From assembly GCF_000745235.1 (NCBI RefSeq), contig NZ_JQNL01000001.1, forward strand, positions 1,736,001 to 1,800,000: a stretch of DNA of 64,000 nucleotides, given 5' to 3'. Made by a program: the position numbers and the translations under genes. The stretch's first letter is position 1, and each line of letters starts with the position of its first letter. The DNA is from Luteibacter mycovicinus (lineage in GTDB: Bacteria; Pseudomonadota; Gammaproteobacteria; Xanthomonadales; Rhodanobacteraceae). Positions 24,924 to 35,017 of the stretch are shown piece by piece. A model generated the notes under the pieces. That model was not told the DNA's origin, searched no databases, and saw only the letters and a list, made by a program, of their open reading frames with translations.

Positions 24924-26183
24924 ATGTCGTCCATGCCCCCGGCGCCCGTTTTCCTGCTGCGCCATCGCGCTTTCCTGCAGTTCTGGTTTGCCAGGAACGC
25001 GTCGAGCTTCGGCTTCCAGATGATGTCGGTCGCGGTGGGCTGGCAGATCTACGAGATCACCGGGCGCGCCCTGGATCTCGGCCTTATCGGCCTCGTGCAG
25101 TTCGTGCCCTCGGTACTGCTGGCGCTGCCGGCAGGGCATGTCGCGGACCAGTTCGACCGGCGGCGGATCGTTACGCTCTGCCAGGCGATCGAATGGCTCG
25201 CCATCGCGGCGCTGGCGGTCTTCAGCTTCACCGGCCACCTGAACGAAGCGGGCATTCTCGCGCTGGTCTTCGTGATCGGCGTCGGCAAGGCGTTCGAGTT
25301 CCCGGCATTGTCGGCGATGCTGCCGGCCATCGTTCCCGCCCACGTGCTTCCACGGGCGATGGCGTCCACCTCCGCCGCGGGACAGGCCGCGATGATCGCC
25401 GGCCCGGCGCTTGGCGGCCTGTTGTATATCGCGGGCCCCGCCGCGGTCTACGGTGTGTCCGCCGTGCTCTACCTCGTCGCGTTCACGCTGATGTCGCGGC
25501 TGTCGTACGACCACGCGCCGCCCCGCCGTGAGCCGGCGACCCTGAAAACGCTGTTCGCGGGCGTGCACTTCATCCGTCGTCGGCCGGCGGTGTTCGGCGT
25601 GATATCGCTGGATCTGTTCGCGGTGCTGCTGGGTGGCGCTACCGCGTTGCTCCCCATCTTTGCCAAGGACATCCTGCACACCGGCCCCTGGGGCCTGGGC
25701 ATGCTGCGTGGCGCTCCGGCGGTGGGCGCGCTGCTGATGTCGATCTGGCTGTCACGACACACGCTCGAGCGCCGGGTCGGGCCGATCATGTTCGCCTCGG
25801 TGGCCGGATTCGGCATCGCAACGCTGGTCTTCGCTTTGTCCACCTCGCTCTGGCTGTCCATCGTCGCGCTGTTCGCGCTGGGCGCGTTCGACATGGTCAG
25901 CATGGTGATCCGCGGCGCGCTGGTACAGCTGGAGACACCCGACGACATGCGCGGCCGCGTCAGCGCCGTCAATGCCATCTTCATCAACACCTCCAACCAG
26001 CTGGGCGAATTCGAGTCGGGAATACTCGCCGCGGCACTTGGCGCGGTCAATGCGACCCTTATCGGCGGCATCGGCACGCTGGTCGTGGTCGGGCTCTGGA
26101 TGTGGTGGTTCCCGTCCCTGCGGCACCGCCAGGGGCTGGTATCCGAGCCGGATCCCGTCGAAGGCGCCAGCGACACGATCTGA
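24924..26183 (+). CDS. MFS transporter (MFS_3/EntS-like exporter)
   Basis: 419 residues from the ATG at 24924 with AAGGAAGTCCTC upstream. Twelve hydrophobic segments are predicted. The motif A region between TM2 and TM3 reads GHVADQFDRRRIV, characteristic of the EntS-type MFS exporters. It is an inner-membrane proton-driven exporter. No siderophore or resistance gene is adjacent, so the substrate is unknown. The promoter region is shared with the divergent lipoprotein gene. Confidence 0.9.
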   Translation: MSSMPPAPVFLLRHRAFLQFWFARNASSFGFQMMSVAVGWQIYEITGRALDLGLIGLVQFVPSVLLALPAGHVADQFDRRRIVTLCQAIEWLAIAALAVFSFTGHLNEAGILALVFVIGVGKAFEFPALSAMLPAIVPAHVLPRAMASTSAAGQAAMIAGPALGGLLYIAGPAAVYGVSAVLYLVAFTLMSRLSYDHAPPRREPATLKTLFAGVHFIRRRPAVFGVISLDLFAVLLGGATALLPIFAKDILHTGPWGLGMLRGAPAVGALLMSIWLSRHTLERRVGPIMFASVAGFGIATLVFALSTSLWLSIVALFALGAFDMVSMVIRGALVQLETPDDMRGRVSAVNAIFINTSNQLGEFESGILAAALGAVNATLIGGIGTLVVVGLWMWWFPSLRHRQGLVSEPDPVEGASDTI

Positions 26184-26245
26184 CACACCCGTTGAAACGT
26201 GCTATTAGGGTGGACGTCTATACCGCCAAAAAGGGGACGTCCACC

Positions 26246-27550
26246 ATGAAGCGCCTGCTCGCCGCCACCCTTGTCGCCCTCGCCGCGCCGGCTTTCGCCG
26301 CCCATGAGGGCCCAGCCAGTCTCGATGCCGCCCTCGCCCAGGGCAAGCGCGAGCACAAGCCGGTGCTCGTCGATTTTCAGGCGGTATGGTGTTATTCGTG
26401 CTACTTCATGGCCAGTCACGTGCTCAACGGCAAGGAGTGGACGGATCTCAACACTAAGGTGATTTTCTACGAGGCCGACGCCGACCAACCGGCCGACAAG
26501 GCCTGGATGACGAAGTGGAACGTGCACTTCCTGCCCACCTATGTGGCCATCGGCCCGGACGGCGAGGAACTCGGCCGCATCCTCGCCGAACGTCCCCGCG
26601 ACACGTTCTATAAAGAGGTCGGCGGACTGCTTTCCGGCGATGCACGCCTGTCGAAGCAGAAGGCGGATGCCGCGAAGGGCTCGCTCGCCTCGGTGGCCGA
26701 CGTACTCGATACCTACCAGCTGCGCTATCAGGGCACCGAAGGTATGGCGTGGTTCGACACGCTGCCACCGATGGTCCGCAACGTGTCCGACAAGGACAAA
26801 CGCGTCGCGCTTGCCAAGCAGCGCCTGCTTCTCCTGCAAGCGAAGGAAAAGAAGGACGACGCCGCGATCGCCGCCGCGGCGACGAAGATTCTCGACGGCA
26901 ATATCGGCTGCGATCGTCCTTACGTGCTGGACGATCTGATCGGTGCCACCGAAACGCGGCATCCCGACTCACGCACGGCCGCACTGAGCCCGCAGAAGGC
27001 ACCGTACGAGCAGTTCATCGCGACGCAGGTCTTCACCGCGACTCCCGCATGTGCCGATCAGCGAAGCGCCGTGCTGACGGCTGCCGATCTCGATGCGGCG
27101 CTTGGCGATCACGAGGGTGAGCAGGCCGTCCTGCGCAAGGCGATCGATCTCAGCCGCGAGAAGCTGCACGGCGACCTCAGGAGCGATCGCAATCTCGCCG
27201 ACAACCTGCGCGTCTACCTCGTGCGGGCGAAGACGGGCGATGAACTCGACACGCTGGAAAAGCAGCTCATCGCGGCGTATCCGGACGATTATGTGTACAG
27301 CTATCGCTATGGACGCCGCCTCGTGGAGAAGGGCGATGCGGCCGGCGGGCTCCCGTATCTGGACGCGGCGGCCACGAAGGCCTATGGCGCGAATCGCTTT
27401 ACGGTGGCGACGTTCCGGGTAAAGGCACTTCGTGCACTCCATCGCGATGGCGAGGCGAAAAAGGTGGTGGCGGAGACTATCGCGGCGGAAGGCAAGGCGT
27501 TTCCGGAGCAGAGCAAGAAGCTGCAGGAGTCGTTGGCCGCTGCCGGCTGA
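26246..27550 (+). CDS. secreted thioredoxin-domain protein with helical C-terminal region
   Basis: 434 residues from the ATG at 26246; an upstream extension is rejected because the signal peptide (KRLLAATLVALAAPAFA) begins here. Residues about 25-150 are a thioredoxin fold with the redox motif W-C49-Y-S-C52 and a cis-Pro segment FLPTYVAI. The remaining 280 residues are helical and rich in Ala/Lys, with TPR-like spacing. The DsbD-gamma-like WCxxC suggests a periplasmic thiol reductase or isomerase. The long tail is not typical of thioredoxins and may be a substrate- or partner-binding region. Confidence 0.85.
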   Translation: MKRLLAATLVALAAPAFAAHEGPASLDAALAQGKREHKPVLVDFQAVWCYSCYFMASHVLNGKEWTDLNTKVIFYEADADQPADKAWMTKWNVHFLPTYVAIGPDGEELGRILAERPRDTFYKEVGGLLSGDARLSKQKADAAKGSLASVADVLDTYQLRYQGTEGMAWFDTLPPMVRNVSDKDKRVALAKQRLLLLQAKEKKDDAAIAAAATKILDGNIGCDRPYVLDDLIGATETRHPDSRTAALSPQKAPYEQFIATQVFTATPACADQRSAVLTAADLDAALGDHEGEQAVLRKAIDLSREKLHGDLRSDRNLADNLRVYLVRAKTGDELDTLEKQLIAAYPDDYVYSYRYGRRLVEKGDAAGGLPYLDAAATKAYGANRFTVATFRVKALRALHRDGEAKKVVAETIAAEGKAFPEQSKKLQESLAAAG

Positions 27551-27608
27551 GACGGGGCCGCCGGACACCGGGGCGAGCCGCTGGCGGACCCCGGCTCCAC
27601 ATCGTCAC

Positions 27609-27917
27609 TCAGCTCTGTGACGTCCCGTAGACCACCGAATCCAGGTGCTCCACCTTCGCAATCGTGTCGAGCGAGACCGTCGCCGACCATTCGGGGCGGG
27701 CGGGGTCGATCAGCTTGACCACGCCGTTGACGCCTTCGGTGCCGGCTGGGTCCACAAAATTCTGCACCGTCGGCACCACCGCCACGACGCCCTCCATCCG
27801 CGAGCCGTCCCGCAGATGCAGCACGACCTTGGCGTTATCCCTCAGATCCCCGATGAGCGCCTGAAGGCGCTCGATGGATCCGGGGCCAGTGTGAATCGTC
27901 TCGGCTTCGCGGCTCAT
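27609..27917 (-). CDS. probable DUF3247 small protein
   Basis: 102 residues from the ATG at 27917, with GAGGAGCGATGCC upstream. The central part LVLHLRDGSRMEGVVAV-type segment (here VVLHLRDGSRMEGVVAV) followed by strands and VSLDTIAKVEHLD has the look of an Sm/SH3-like barrel. This matches the DUF3247 proteins of Xanthomonads, one of which has a known Sm-like structure. The role is unknown; RNA binding would be a guess from the fold. Confidence 0.75.
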   Translation of the reverse strand: MSREAETIHTGPGSIERLQALIGDLRDNAKVVLHLRDGSRMEGVVAVVPTVQNFVDPAGTEGVNGVVKLIDPARPEWSATVSLDTIAKVEHLDSVVYGTSQS

Positions 27918-28024
27918 GGCATCGCTCCTCGTGAACAAGATCCCAGACGCTACTCTCCGCCCGTCGATGGAATGTCTACGTGGCACGCTGCTAACCTGCG
28001 CCTCCCTCCACGCGCGAGTCAGCC

Positions 28025-28708
28025 ATGATCACGGTCCATCACCTGAACAACTCGCGCTCACAGCGCGTCCTGTGGCTGCTGGAGGAACTCGGCCTGCCGT
28101 ACGAGATCGTCCGCTACGAGCGCGACCCGAAGACGATGCTGGCGCCCAGGTCGCTTCGCGCCATCCACCCGCTGGGTAAATCGCCGGTATTGGTCGACGG
28201 CGACATCACCGTGGCGGAGTCGGGCGCCATCATCGAATACCTGGTCGGTCGCTACGGCAACGGACGACTGAAACCACCCGCGGATACCGCCGATGCGCGG
28301 CGTTACACCTATTTTCTGCACTACGCGGAAGGCTCGGCCATGCCACCGCTCCTGCTCAAACTGGTGTTCGTCCGCATGGAGAGCGCCCCGGTGCCGTTCT
28401 TCGCGAAACCGGTGGCACGAATGATGGCGAAGGGCGGGCAGAAAACGTTCATCGATCCGCAGCTCAAGCTGCATCTGGACTACCTGGAAGGCGAAATCGG
28501 CCAGTCGGGCTGGTTCGCCGGTGACGAGTTCACGGCCGCCGACATCCAGATGAGTTTCCCGCTGGAAGCCGCCGCAAGCCGGGGCGGACTGGACGCGTCA
28601 CGCCCTCGCCTGACCGCTTTCCTGGAAAGGATCCACGCACGTCCGGCCTATCAGGCGGCCCTGAAACGTGGCGGCGATTACGACCTGGCGCCGAAGCCGC
28701 CCCGCTGA
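28025..28708 (+). CDS. glutathione S-transferase
   Basis: 227 residues. The N-terminal thioredoxin-like domain begins MITVHHLNNSRSQRVLWLLEELGLPYEIV, with the catalytic Ser/Asn region in NNSRSQR and the glutathione gamma-Glu site VAESGAIIEYL. The C-terminal all-helical domain follows, with a GDEFTAADIQMSFPL N-capping-box motif. It is a cytosolic detoxifying or peroxidase-type GST of the bacterial GstB-like group. The gene is single, oriented away from the DUF3247 gene. Confidence 0.92.
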   Translation: MITVHHLNNSRSQRVLWLLEELGLPYEIVRYERDPKTMLAPRSLRAIHPLGKSPVLVDGDITVAESGAIIEYLVGRYGNGRLKPPADTADARRYTYFLHYAEGSAMPPLLLKLVFVRMESAPVPFFAKPVARMMAKGGQKTFIDPQLKLHLDYLEGEIGQSGWFAGDEFTAADIQMSFPLEAAASRGGLDASRPRLTAFLERIHARPAYQAALKRGGDYDLAPKPPR

Positions 28709-28754
28709 ATCGCCGCTCAATCGCACCCTCGGCTGTTTACACCGTGCTCACGGC

Positions 28755-28776
28755 GGGGATCGCAAAGTCGATCCCC
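28755..28776 (+). terminator. possible hairpin downstream of the GST gene
   Basis: GGGGATCG and CGATCCCC pair perfectly around a 6-base loop, 46 bases after the GST stop and 27 before the next start. No T tract follows, so it could be a terminator or a leader structure. Confidence 0.3.
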
Positions 28777-28803
28777 GTCCGCATCACTTGAGAGGGAGTC
28801 ACC

Positions 28804-29127
28804 ATGAGCAGAAATCGTGAATTCGCGCGTCAGGTCGAGAGCGCCGTCAACGGTGTATCGGGGCGCGTCCGTCACTACGCCGATGAGGCCCAGAGCTCGG
28901 GCAACGATCTGCTCGATCGCACCCGTCGCGTCACCAACAAGTTCGCCAGCCGCAGCACCGGTCGTCGTGCGCGCTACCTGGCTGAGGATTTCGCGGACGA
29001 GGCGACCTATCAGTATCGCAAGCTGCGCAAGCAGGTCCGTCGCAACCCGGGCGTCACTATCGGCATCGCCGCGGCCGCTATCGGCACCTTCCTGCTGATC
29101 CGCCACGCGCTGCGCGACGACGACTGA
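28804..29127 (+). CDS. ElaB/YqjD/DUF883-like membrane-anchored protein
   Basis: 107 residues with GAGGGAGTCACC upstream. A charged helical body (VNGVSGRVRHYADEAQSSGND...) precedes a Tyr-rich segment and a C-terminal hydrophobic anchor (PGVTIGIAAAAIGTFLLIRHAL). This is the layout of the ElaB/YqjD (DUF883) family: C-tail-anchored inner-membrane proteins, some of which bind ribosomes in stationary phase. Classic DUF883 motifs are weak, so the family link is moderate. It has its own strong terminator. Confidence 0.72.
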   Translation: MSRNREFARQVESAVNGVSGRVRHYADEAQSSGNDLLDRTRRVTNKFASRSTGRRARYLAEDFADEATYQYRKLRKQVRRNPGVTIGIAAAAIGTFLLIRHALRDDD

Positions 29128-29148
29128 TCGACGTCGAACTGCCCGACG

Positions 29149-29177
29149 AAAGGCCGGAATCGCTTCCGGCCTTTTTT
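29149..29177 (+). terminator. rho-independent terminator
   Basis: The stem AAGGCCGGAA / TTCCGGCCTT with loop TCGC ends in a run of T residues. It lies 22 bases after the DUF883-like stop codon. Confidence 0.9.
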
Positions 29178-29223
29178 GTTACCCGACGTTTTTACTATCT
29201 CAAAGATCGGTTTCAGCCATCGA

Positions 29224-29568
29224 TCAAGGTGTCGGCGGCATCGACTCGGCGTGCTGTTCGACAATCTTGTCGACGTGCCAGGTAACGCGCGACGCATCCA
29301 TCGGCGCGTTCTTCGAATGAACTTCGGTGATCTTCAGCAGGTACTCGTTACCTGGCTTCCAGTCGAGGCCCTCGACCGGCACGTATGTCACCTGCCACGG
29401 TTTGCTCGGCTCCTCGCGGTACTGAAGACATTCGGTCTTCATGACGCCGGTGGTGCATGGCACCTTGCTGCCGGCGATATACAGCAGCCGCGATGCCGAG
29501 CCCTGCTGGGGCGAGGTAGCGCACGCAGCGAGCATGACGACGGCGACAGTGAGCAAAGGAAGGCGCAT
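29224..29568 (-). CDS. DUF4377-type lipoprotein
   Basis: 114 residues from the ATG at 29568. The lipobox LAAC (RLPLLTVAVVMLAAC) marks a lipoprotein. The mature domain VPCTTGVMKTECLQYREE...VEGLDWKPGNEYLLKITEV matches the Cys/W/Y pattern of DUF4377, a small domain often fused to META-type heat-shock proteins. The two Cys may form a disulfide. It lies downstream of aceE on the same strand but behind a terminator, so it is independent. Confidence 0.78.
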   Translation of the reverse strand: MRLPLLTVAVVMLAACATSPQQGSASRLLYIAGSKVPCTTGVMKTECLQYREEPSKPWQVTYVPVEGLDWKPGNEYLLKITEVHSKNAPMDASRVTWHVDKIVEQHAESMPPTP

Positions 29569-29633
29569 GGCAGGAATTCCGCAGTCGGTTGCGTTCATGG
29601 ATAACAGCCCCGCCATCGACATGACGTGATGCC

Positions 29634-29669
29634 AAAAAAAGGAAGGGCCGGATCGCTCCGGCCCTTTTT
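29634..29669. terminator. bidirectional rho-independent terminator after aceE
   Basis: AAGGGCCGGA / TCCGGCCCTT with a TCGC loop is flanked by a run of seven A on one side and T residues on the other, so it can work on both strands. It lies just after the aceE stop (minus strand). Confidence 0.85.
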
Positions 29670-29690
29670 ACGCGTCGCACATGACGACTG

Positions 29691-32384
29691 TCAGACCGTC
29701 ATCGGGTTCGGCTTATCCATGTCGAGCTTGTATTCCTTGATCGCGCGGCTGACGTCCTTGGCGTTGACCTTGCCTTCCTTCGCCAGCGCAGCCAGGGCGG
29801 CCTGGGCGATCCAGTAGCGATCGACCTCGAAGTGGCTGCGCAGGTGCGCACGCGTATCGCTGCGGCCGTAGCCGTCCGTGCCGAGCACCGTGTAACGCAT
29901 GCCGTCCGGCATGAAGGCGCGGACCTGATCGGCGAACTCACGCACGTAGTCGGTCGCGGCGATCGCCGGACCCTGACGGTCGGCGAGCAGACCGGTGATG
30001 TACGGCACGCGCTGCGGCGATTCCGGATGCAGACGGTTCCAGCGCTCGGCGTCGAAACCTTCGCGACGGACTTCCGAGAAGCTCGGCACCGACCAGATGT
30101 CGGACGAGACACCGAAGTCCTTCTCGAGCAGTTCGGCGGCCGCGATGACTTCGCGCAGGATCGTGCCCGAACCCATCAGCTGTACGCGCGGCTCGTTCTT
30201 CTTCGCCTTGCCGCCGTCCTTGAACAGGTACATGCCCTTGACGATACCTTCCTCGCTGCCCTTCGGCAGATCGGGGTGGGCGTAGTTCTCGTTCATCACG
30301 GTGATGTAGTAGTAGACGTCTTCCTGCTCCTGCATCATGCGGCGCGTACCGTCCTGCATGATGACGGCCAGCTCGTAGGAGAAGGTCGGGTCGTACGACA
30401 CCACGTTCGGGATCGCGCCGGAGAGCAGGTGCGAGTGACCGTCTTCGTGCTGCAGGCCTTCGCCATTGAGCGTGGTGCGGCCCGAGGTACCGCCGATGAG
30501 GAAGCCGCGCGCGCGCATGTCGCCGGCGGCCCAGCAGAGGTCGCCGATGCGCTGGAAACCGAACATCGAGTAGTAGATGAAGAACGGCAGCATCGGCACG
30601 TTGCTGATGCTGTAGCTGGTGGCCGCGGCCAGCCAGGCGCTCATGCCGCCGGCCTCACTGATGCCTTCCTGCAGCACCTGACCCTTCTGGTCCTCGCGGT
30701 AATACAGCAGCTGGTCGGCATCCTGCGGCCGGTACTTCTGACCGAACGGCGCATAGATACCGATCTGGCGGAACATGCCTTCCATACCGAAGGTGCGGGC
30801 TTCGTCGGCCACGATAGGGACGATGCGCGGGCCCAGCTCCTTGTCACGCAGCATGAGGTTCATGCCACGCACGAGGGCCATGGTGGTGGAGATCTCGCGA
30901 TCGCCGGTGCCCTTGGTGATCTGCTCGAACGACTCGATCGTCGGTGCCTTGAACGACTGGTCGGACTTGCGGCGGCGCTGCGGCAGCGAACCGCCGAGCG
31001 CGCGACGGCGCTCGAGCATGTACTGCACTTCTTCCGAGTCCTTGCCCGGATGGTAGTACGGCACTTCGTCGAGCTTGTCGTCGGGAATGGGAATGTTGAA
31101 GCGGTCGCGGAAGGCGCGGATCGCGTCGGTGTCCATCTTCTTCTGGTTGTGCGCCGGATTCTGCGACTCACCCGCGGCGCCCATGCCGTAGCCCTTCACC
31201 GTCTTGGCGAGGACGACGGTCGGCATGCCCCTGGTGTTCACGGCCGCGTGGTAGGCCGCATAGACCTTGTGCGGATCGTGGCCACCGCGGTTCAGGCGCC
31301 AGATGTCGTCGTCGGACATGTTGGCGACCAGCGCGGCGGTTTCCGGGTACTTGCCGAAGAATTTCTCGCGCGTGTAGGCGCCACCGAAGGCCTTGCAGGC
31401 CTGGTACTCGCCGTCGACGGTTTCCATCATCAGCTGACGCAGCTTGCCCGAGGTGTCGCGGGCGAGAAGCGGATCCCAGTAGCTGCCCCAGGCGACCTTG
31501 ATGGCGTTCCAGCCGGCGCCACGGAACACGCCTTCCAGTTCCTGGATGATCTTGCCGTTGCCGCGAACCGGGCCGTCGAGGCGCTGCAGGTTGCAGTTGA
31601 TGACGAAGATCAGGTTGTCGAGGCCCTCGCGGCCGGCCAGCGAGATCGCACCCAGCGACTCCGGCTCGTCCGACTCGCCGTCACCCATGAAGCACCAGAT
31701 CTTGCGATCGGACTTCGGAATGAGGCCGCGGTGTTCGAGGTATTTCCAGAACTGCGCCTGATAGATCGCCTGGATCGGGCCGAGACCCATCGAGACGGTC
31801 GGCACCTGCCAGTAGTCGGGCATGAGCCAGGGATGCGGGTAGGAGGACAGGCCACGGCCCTTGCCTTCCACTTCCATGCGGAACAGGTCGAGCTGTTCTT
31901 CGCCGATGCGGCCTTCGAGGAACGAGCGGGCGTAGACACCCGGCGCCGAATGGCCCTGATGGAACACCAGGTCGCCCGGGTGGTCCGCGCTGGGGGCGCG
32001 CCAGAAGTGATTGAAGCCGACGTCGTACAGGGTCGCCGAGGAGGCGAAGCTGGAGATGTGGCCGCCGAGGTCGCCCGGCTTGCGGTTGGCGCGAACGACG
32101 GTGGCGAGGGCGTTCCAGCGGACCAGCGAGCGGATGCGCCACTCGATGGCGGCGTCGCCCGGGCTGCGCGCTTCCATGTGCGGCGGGATGGTGTTCACGT
32201 ACTCCGTCGTCGGATCGAACGGCAGGTAGCCGCCCGCGCGACGGGTCGAATCGACCATGCGCTCCAGCAGGTAATGCGCGCGCTCGGTACCGTCATGATT
32301 GATGACGGCGTTGAGCGACTCGACCCATTCCCGGGTTTCGGTAGGGTCGAGGTCCTGGTTCAGGATATCGTCGATCTGGTCCAT
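29691..32384 (-). CDS. aceE: pyruvate dehydrogenase E1 component (homodimeric)
   Basis: 897 residues from the ATG at 32384, preceded by GGAGC; the upstream extension is not family-like. It is a single-chain thiamine-diphosphate E1 that decarboxylates pyruvate and acetylates the lipoyl groups of E2. The ThDP motif is visible as FMGDGESDEPESLGAISLAG through NCNLQ, and HQGHSAPG lies in the active site. aceF and lpd are not in the window, so the complex is encoded at more than one locus. It is followed by a terminator; maeB is the next gene upstream, 136 bases away. Confidence 0.97.
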   Translation of the reverse strand: MDQIDDILNQDLDPTETREWVESLNAVINHDGTERAHYLLERMVDSTRRAGGYLPFDPTTEYVNTIPPHMEARSPGDAAIEWRIRSLVRWNALATVVRANRKPGDLGGHISSFASSATLYDVGFNHFWRAPSADHPGDLVFHQGHSAPGVYARSFLEGRIGEEQLDLFRMEVEGKGRGLSSYPHPWLMPDYWQVPTVSMGLGPIQAIYQAQFWKYLEHRGLIPKSDRKIWCFMGDGESDEPESLGAISLAGREGLDNLIFVINCNLQRLDGPVRGNGKIIQELEGVFRGAGWNAIKVAWGSYWDPLLARDTSGKLRQLMMETVDGEYQACKAFGGAYTREKFFGKYPETAALVANMSDDDIWRLNRGGHDPHKVYAAYHAAVNTRGMPTVVLAKTVKGYGMGAAGESQNPAHNQKKMDTDAIRAFRDRFNIPIPDDKLDEVPYYHPGKDSEEVQYMLERRRALGGSLPQRRRKSDQSFKAPTIESFEQITKGTGDREISTTMALVRGMNLMLRDKELGPRIVPIVADEARTFGMEGMFRQIGIYAPFGQKYRPQDADQLLYYREDQKGQVLQEGISEAGGMSAWLAAATSYSISNVPMLPFFIYYSMFGFQRIGDLCWAAGDMRARGFLIGGTSGRTTLNGEGLQHEDGHSHLLSGAIPNVVSYDPTFSYELAVIMQDGTRRMMQEQEDVYYYITVMNENYAHPDLPKGSEEGIVKGMYLFKDGGKAKKNEPRVQLMGSGTILREVIAAAELLEKDFGVSSDIWSVPSFSEVRREGFDAERWNRLHPESPQRVPYITGLLADRQGPAIAATDYVREFADQVRAFMPDGMRYTVLGTDGYGRSDTRAHLRSHFEVDRYWIAQAALAALAKEGKVNAKDVSRAIKEYKLDMDKPNPMTV

Positions 32385-32520
32385 GGATGCTCCGCTCGCG
32401 CTGGCCGCGCGCTCATGGGGTCTGAAGAAGCCCGCGGGTGGCGGGAAAACCTTCACATGATACCGCAACGTATTCGCATACGCGGCGGTATGGGGATTTG
32501 CCTCGTGATAAACCCGGCAA

Positions 32521-34821
32521 TCAGTCGTTTACGACCGTCCTGGGCTTACCCGCACGGATCTGCGCCTCGACGCAGGCCACGGAGGTCATGTTGACCACAC
32601 GGCGGACCGTCGCCTGGGGCGTCAGGATGTGCGCCGGCTTGGCCACGCCCATGAGAATCGGGCCGATGACGACGCCGTCGCACAGGGTGCGGACCATGTT
32701 GTAGGCCGTGTTGGCGGCATCCAGGTTCGGGAAGACGAAGACGTTGGCCTTACCTTCGAGCCGCGAGTTCGGGAAGATCCGCTCGCGCAGTTCGGGGTTG
32801 AGCGCCACGTCCGCCTGCATCTCACCCTCGACTTCCAGCTTGGGGACGCTCTTGCGGATCAGGCTGAGCGCCTCGCGCATCTTGCGCGAGTTGCGGGTCT
32901 CGCGGCTCCCGAAGTTGGAACTGGACAGCAGGGCGATCTTGGGCTGGATACCGAACAGCTTCAGACGGATGGAGGCCTGCAGCGTGGCCTCGGCGATCTG
33001 CTCGGCACTGGGATCTTCCTGCACGTAGGTGTCGAGGAAGAAGAACGTGCCTTTCTCCGTCGCCACCGCGGCCATGGCCGAGGCCTCCGAGACGCCCTCG
33101 TCCAGGCCGATGATGTCGGCGATGTATTCGAGCTTGCTCTGGTAGGTGCCGACCAGACCGCAGATCATCGCGTCGGCCTCGCCACGCTCGACCATCAGCG
33201 CCGCGATGACCGTCGGACGGGAACGCACCACCGCCTTGGCCGACGCGGGAGTGACCCCGCGGCGCTCCATGATCGAGTGGTACAGACGCCAGTAGTCTTC
33301 GAAACGCGGATCCGAATGGATGTTGCACATCTCGAAGTCGATGCCGGGTTTCAGACGCAGGCCCGCGCGCGCGATACGCTTTTCGATGACGTCGGGGCGA
33401 CCGACCAGGATCGGCTTGGCCAGGCCTTCGTCCACCACCGTCTGCACGGCGCGCAGCGTCGTTTCTTCTTCGCCTTCAGCGTAGACGACGCGCTTGGGAT
33501 CGGCCTTCGCCCGCTCGAACACCGGCTTCATCAGCAGGCCGGTACGGAAGACGAAGCTGGTCAGCGTTTCGATGTACGCCGGGAAGTCTTCGATGGGACG
33601 CTCGGCCACGCCGGAATCCATCGCCGCCCTGGCGATCGCCGGCGGCAGCTGAATCAGCAGGCGCGGATCGAACGGCTGCGGAATCAGGTATTCGGGACCG
33701 AAACTCGGCGGCTTGCCACCGTAAGCGCGTGCACTCACATCGGACGCTTCGCGACGTGCGAGCTCAGCGATGGCCTTGACGCAGGCCACCTTCATCGGCT
33801 CGTTGATGACGGAGGCACCGACGTCGAGCGCGCCGCGGAACAGGTAGGGGAAGCACAGCGCGTTGTTGACCTGGTTCGGATAATCCGAGCGGCCCGTCGC
33901 CATGATGCAGTCGGGACGCACGGCCTTGGCGTCTTCCGGCAGGATTTCCGGATTCGGATTGGCCAGCGCGAAGATGATGGGGCGGTCGGCCATCGTGGCG
34001 ACCATTTCCGGCTTGAGAATACCGCCGGCGGAAAGACCCAGAAAAATATCCGCGCCTTCGACGATCTCGGCCAGCGTGCGCTTGTCCGTGTCACGCGCGT
34101 AACGCTGCTTGTCCGGATCCAGATCGGTGCGACCGCTGTGCAGCACCCCGTCGCGATCGAAGGCGAGGATGTTTTCGCGCTTGAGGCCCAGCGTCACCAG
34201 CATGTCGACGCAGGAAATGCCCGCGGCGCCCATGCCGGTGGTGGCGAGCTTCACGTCTTCGATCTTCTTGCCCGTGACCAGCAGCGCATTGATGACCGCC
34301 GCGCCGACGATGATCGCGGTGCCGTGCTGGTCGTCGTGGAACACGGGAATCTTCATCCGCTCGCGCAGCTTGCGCTCGACGATGAAGCACTCCGGTGCCT
34401 TGATGTCCTCGAGGTTGATGCCACCGAACGTCGGCTCGAGACTGGCGATGATATCGACCAGCTTGTCCGGATCGGTCTCGTCGATCTCGATGTCGAACAC
34501 GTCGATCCCGGCGAACTTCTGGAACAGCACGCCCTTGCCTTCCATCACCGGCTTGCTGGCCAGCGCACCGATATTGCCCAGACCGAGCACCGCCGTGCCG
34601 TTGGTGATCACCGCCACCAGGTTGGAGCGCGCGGTGAGCTCGGCGGCGGAGGTCGGATTCGCGACGATTTCATCGCAGGCGGCGGCGACACCCGGGGAGT
34701 ACGCGAGCGAGAGATCTCGCTGCGTGAGCAGTGACGTCGTCGGCGTGACCTTGATCTTGCCGGGGCGCGGAAGACGGTGATATTCGAGAGCGGCTTGCCT
34801 CAGTTCCTCGGAGATGGCCAT
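32521..34821 (-). CDS. maeB: NADP-dependent malic enzyme with phosphotransacetylase-like domain
   Basis: 766 residues from the ATG at 34821. The long upstream reading frame is rejected because it adds arginine-rich shadow sequence. Residues about 1-420 are malic enzyme, with [12 protein letters not shown], Tyr/Lys catalytic region and the NAD(P) motif GMGAAGISC. Residues about 440-766 are a phosphate-acetyl/butyryl-transferase-like domain, as in E. coli MaeB, where it is regulatory. The enzyme decarboxylates malate to pyruvate with NADPH formation. It lies directly upstream of aceE, suggesting coordinated pyruvate supply. Confidence 0.96.
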   Translation of the reverse strand: MAISEELRQAALEYHRLPRPGKIKVTPTTSLLTQRDLSLAYSPGVAAACDEIVANPTSAAELTARSNLVAVITNGTAVLGLGNIGALASKPVMEGKGVLFQKFAGIDVFDIEIDETDPDKLVDIIASLEPTFGGINLEDIKAPECFIVERKLRERMKIPVFHDDQHGTAIIVGAAVINALLVTGKKIEDVKLATTGMGAAGISCVDMLVTLGLKRENILAFDRDGVLHSGRTDLDPDKQRYARDTDKRTLAEIVEGADIFLGLSAGGILKPEMVATMADRPIIFALANPNPEILPEDAKAVRPDCIMATGRSDYPNQVNNALCFPYLFRGALDVGASVINEPMKVACVKAIAELARREASDVSARAYGGKPPSFGPEYLIPQPFDPRLLIQLPPAIARAAMDSGVAERPIEDFPAYIETLTSFVFRTGLLMKPVFERAKADPKRVVYAEGEEETTLRAVQTVVDEGLAKPILVGRPDVIEKRIARAGLRLKPGIDFEMCNIHSDPRFEDYWRLYHSIMERRGVTPASAKAVVRSRPTVIAALMVERGEADAMICGLVGTYQSKLEYIADIIGLDEGVSEASAMAAVATEKGTFFFLDTYVQEDPSAEQIAEATLQASIRLKLFGIQPKIALLSSSNFGSRETRNSRKMREALSLIRKSVPKLEVEGEMQADVALNPELRERIFPNSRLEGKANVFVFPNLDAANTAYNMVRTLCDGVVIGPILMGVAKPAHILTPQATVRRVVNMTSVACVEAQIRAGKPRTVVND

Positions 34822-35017
34822 GGAGTCCTGTGGGAGCTTAGGTGGGAAAGTAGCCCGCGATGTTAGCACCGCGACCGCGGTTCTCCCGCGCCGCGGTGTG
34901 TTGCATTGCGACATCCAGTGATATGAAAAACCTACATTTCTGCCTTGCGGAATCCGGCAGAACCGGGGCGCCCCGCTGCCTAACGTGGTCGGCCCTTCCC
35001 GTCTCCCGGCCGTCCTC

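Noticed and set aside
29832..32594. Very long plus-strand reading frame over aceE
   Set aside because: It is the reverse complement of aceE, a gene with clear catalytic motifs; its translation is Arg/His/Asp/Val-rich and has no domain. Such frames are common in GC-rich DNA.
32629..34734. Long plus-strand reading frame over maeB
   Set aside because: Shadow of maeB on the opposite strand, with low-complexity charged composition and no ribosome-binding site or family similarity.
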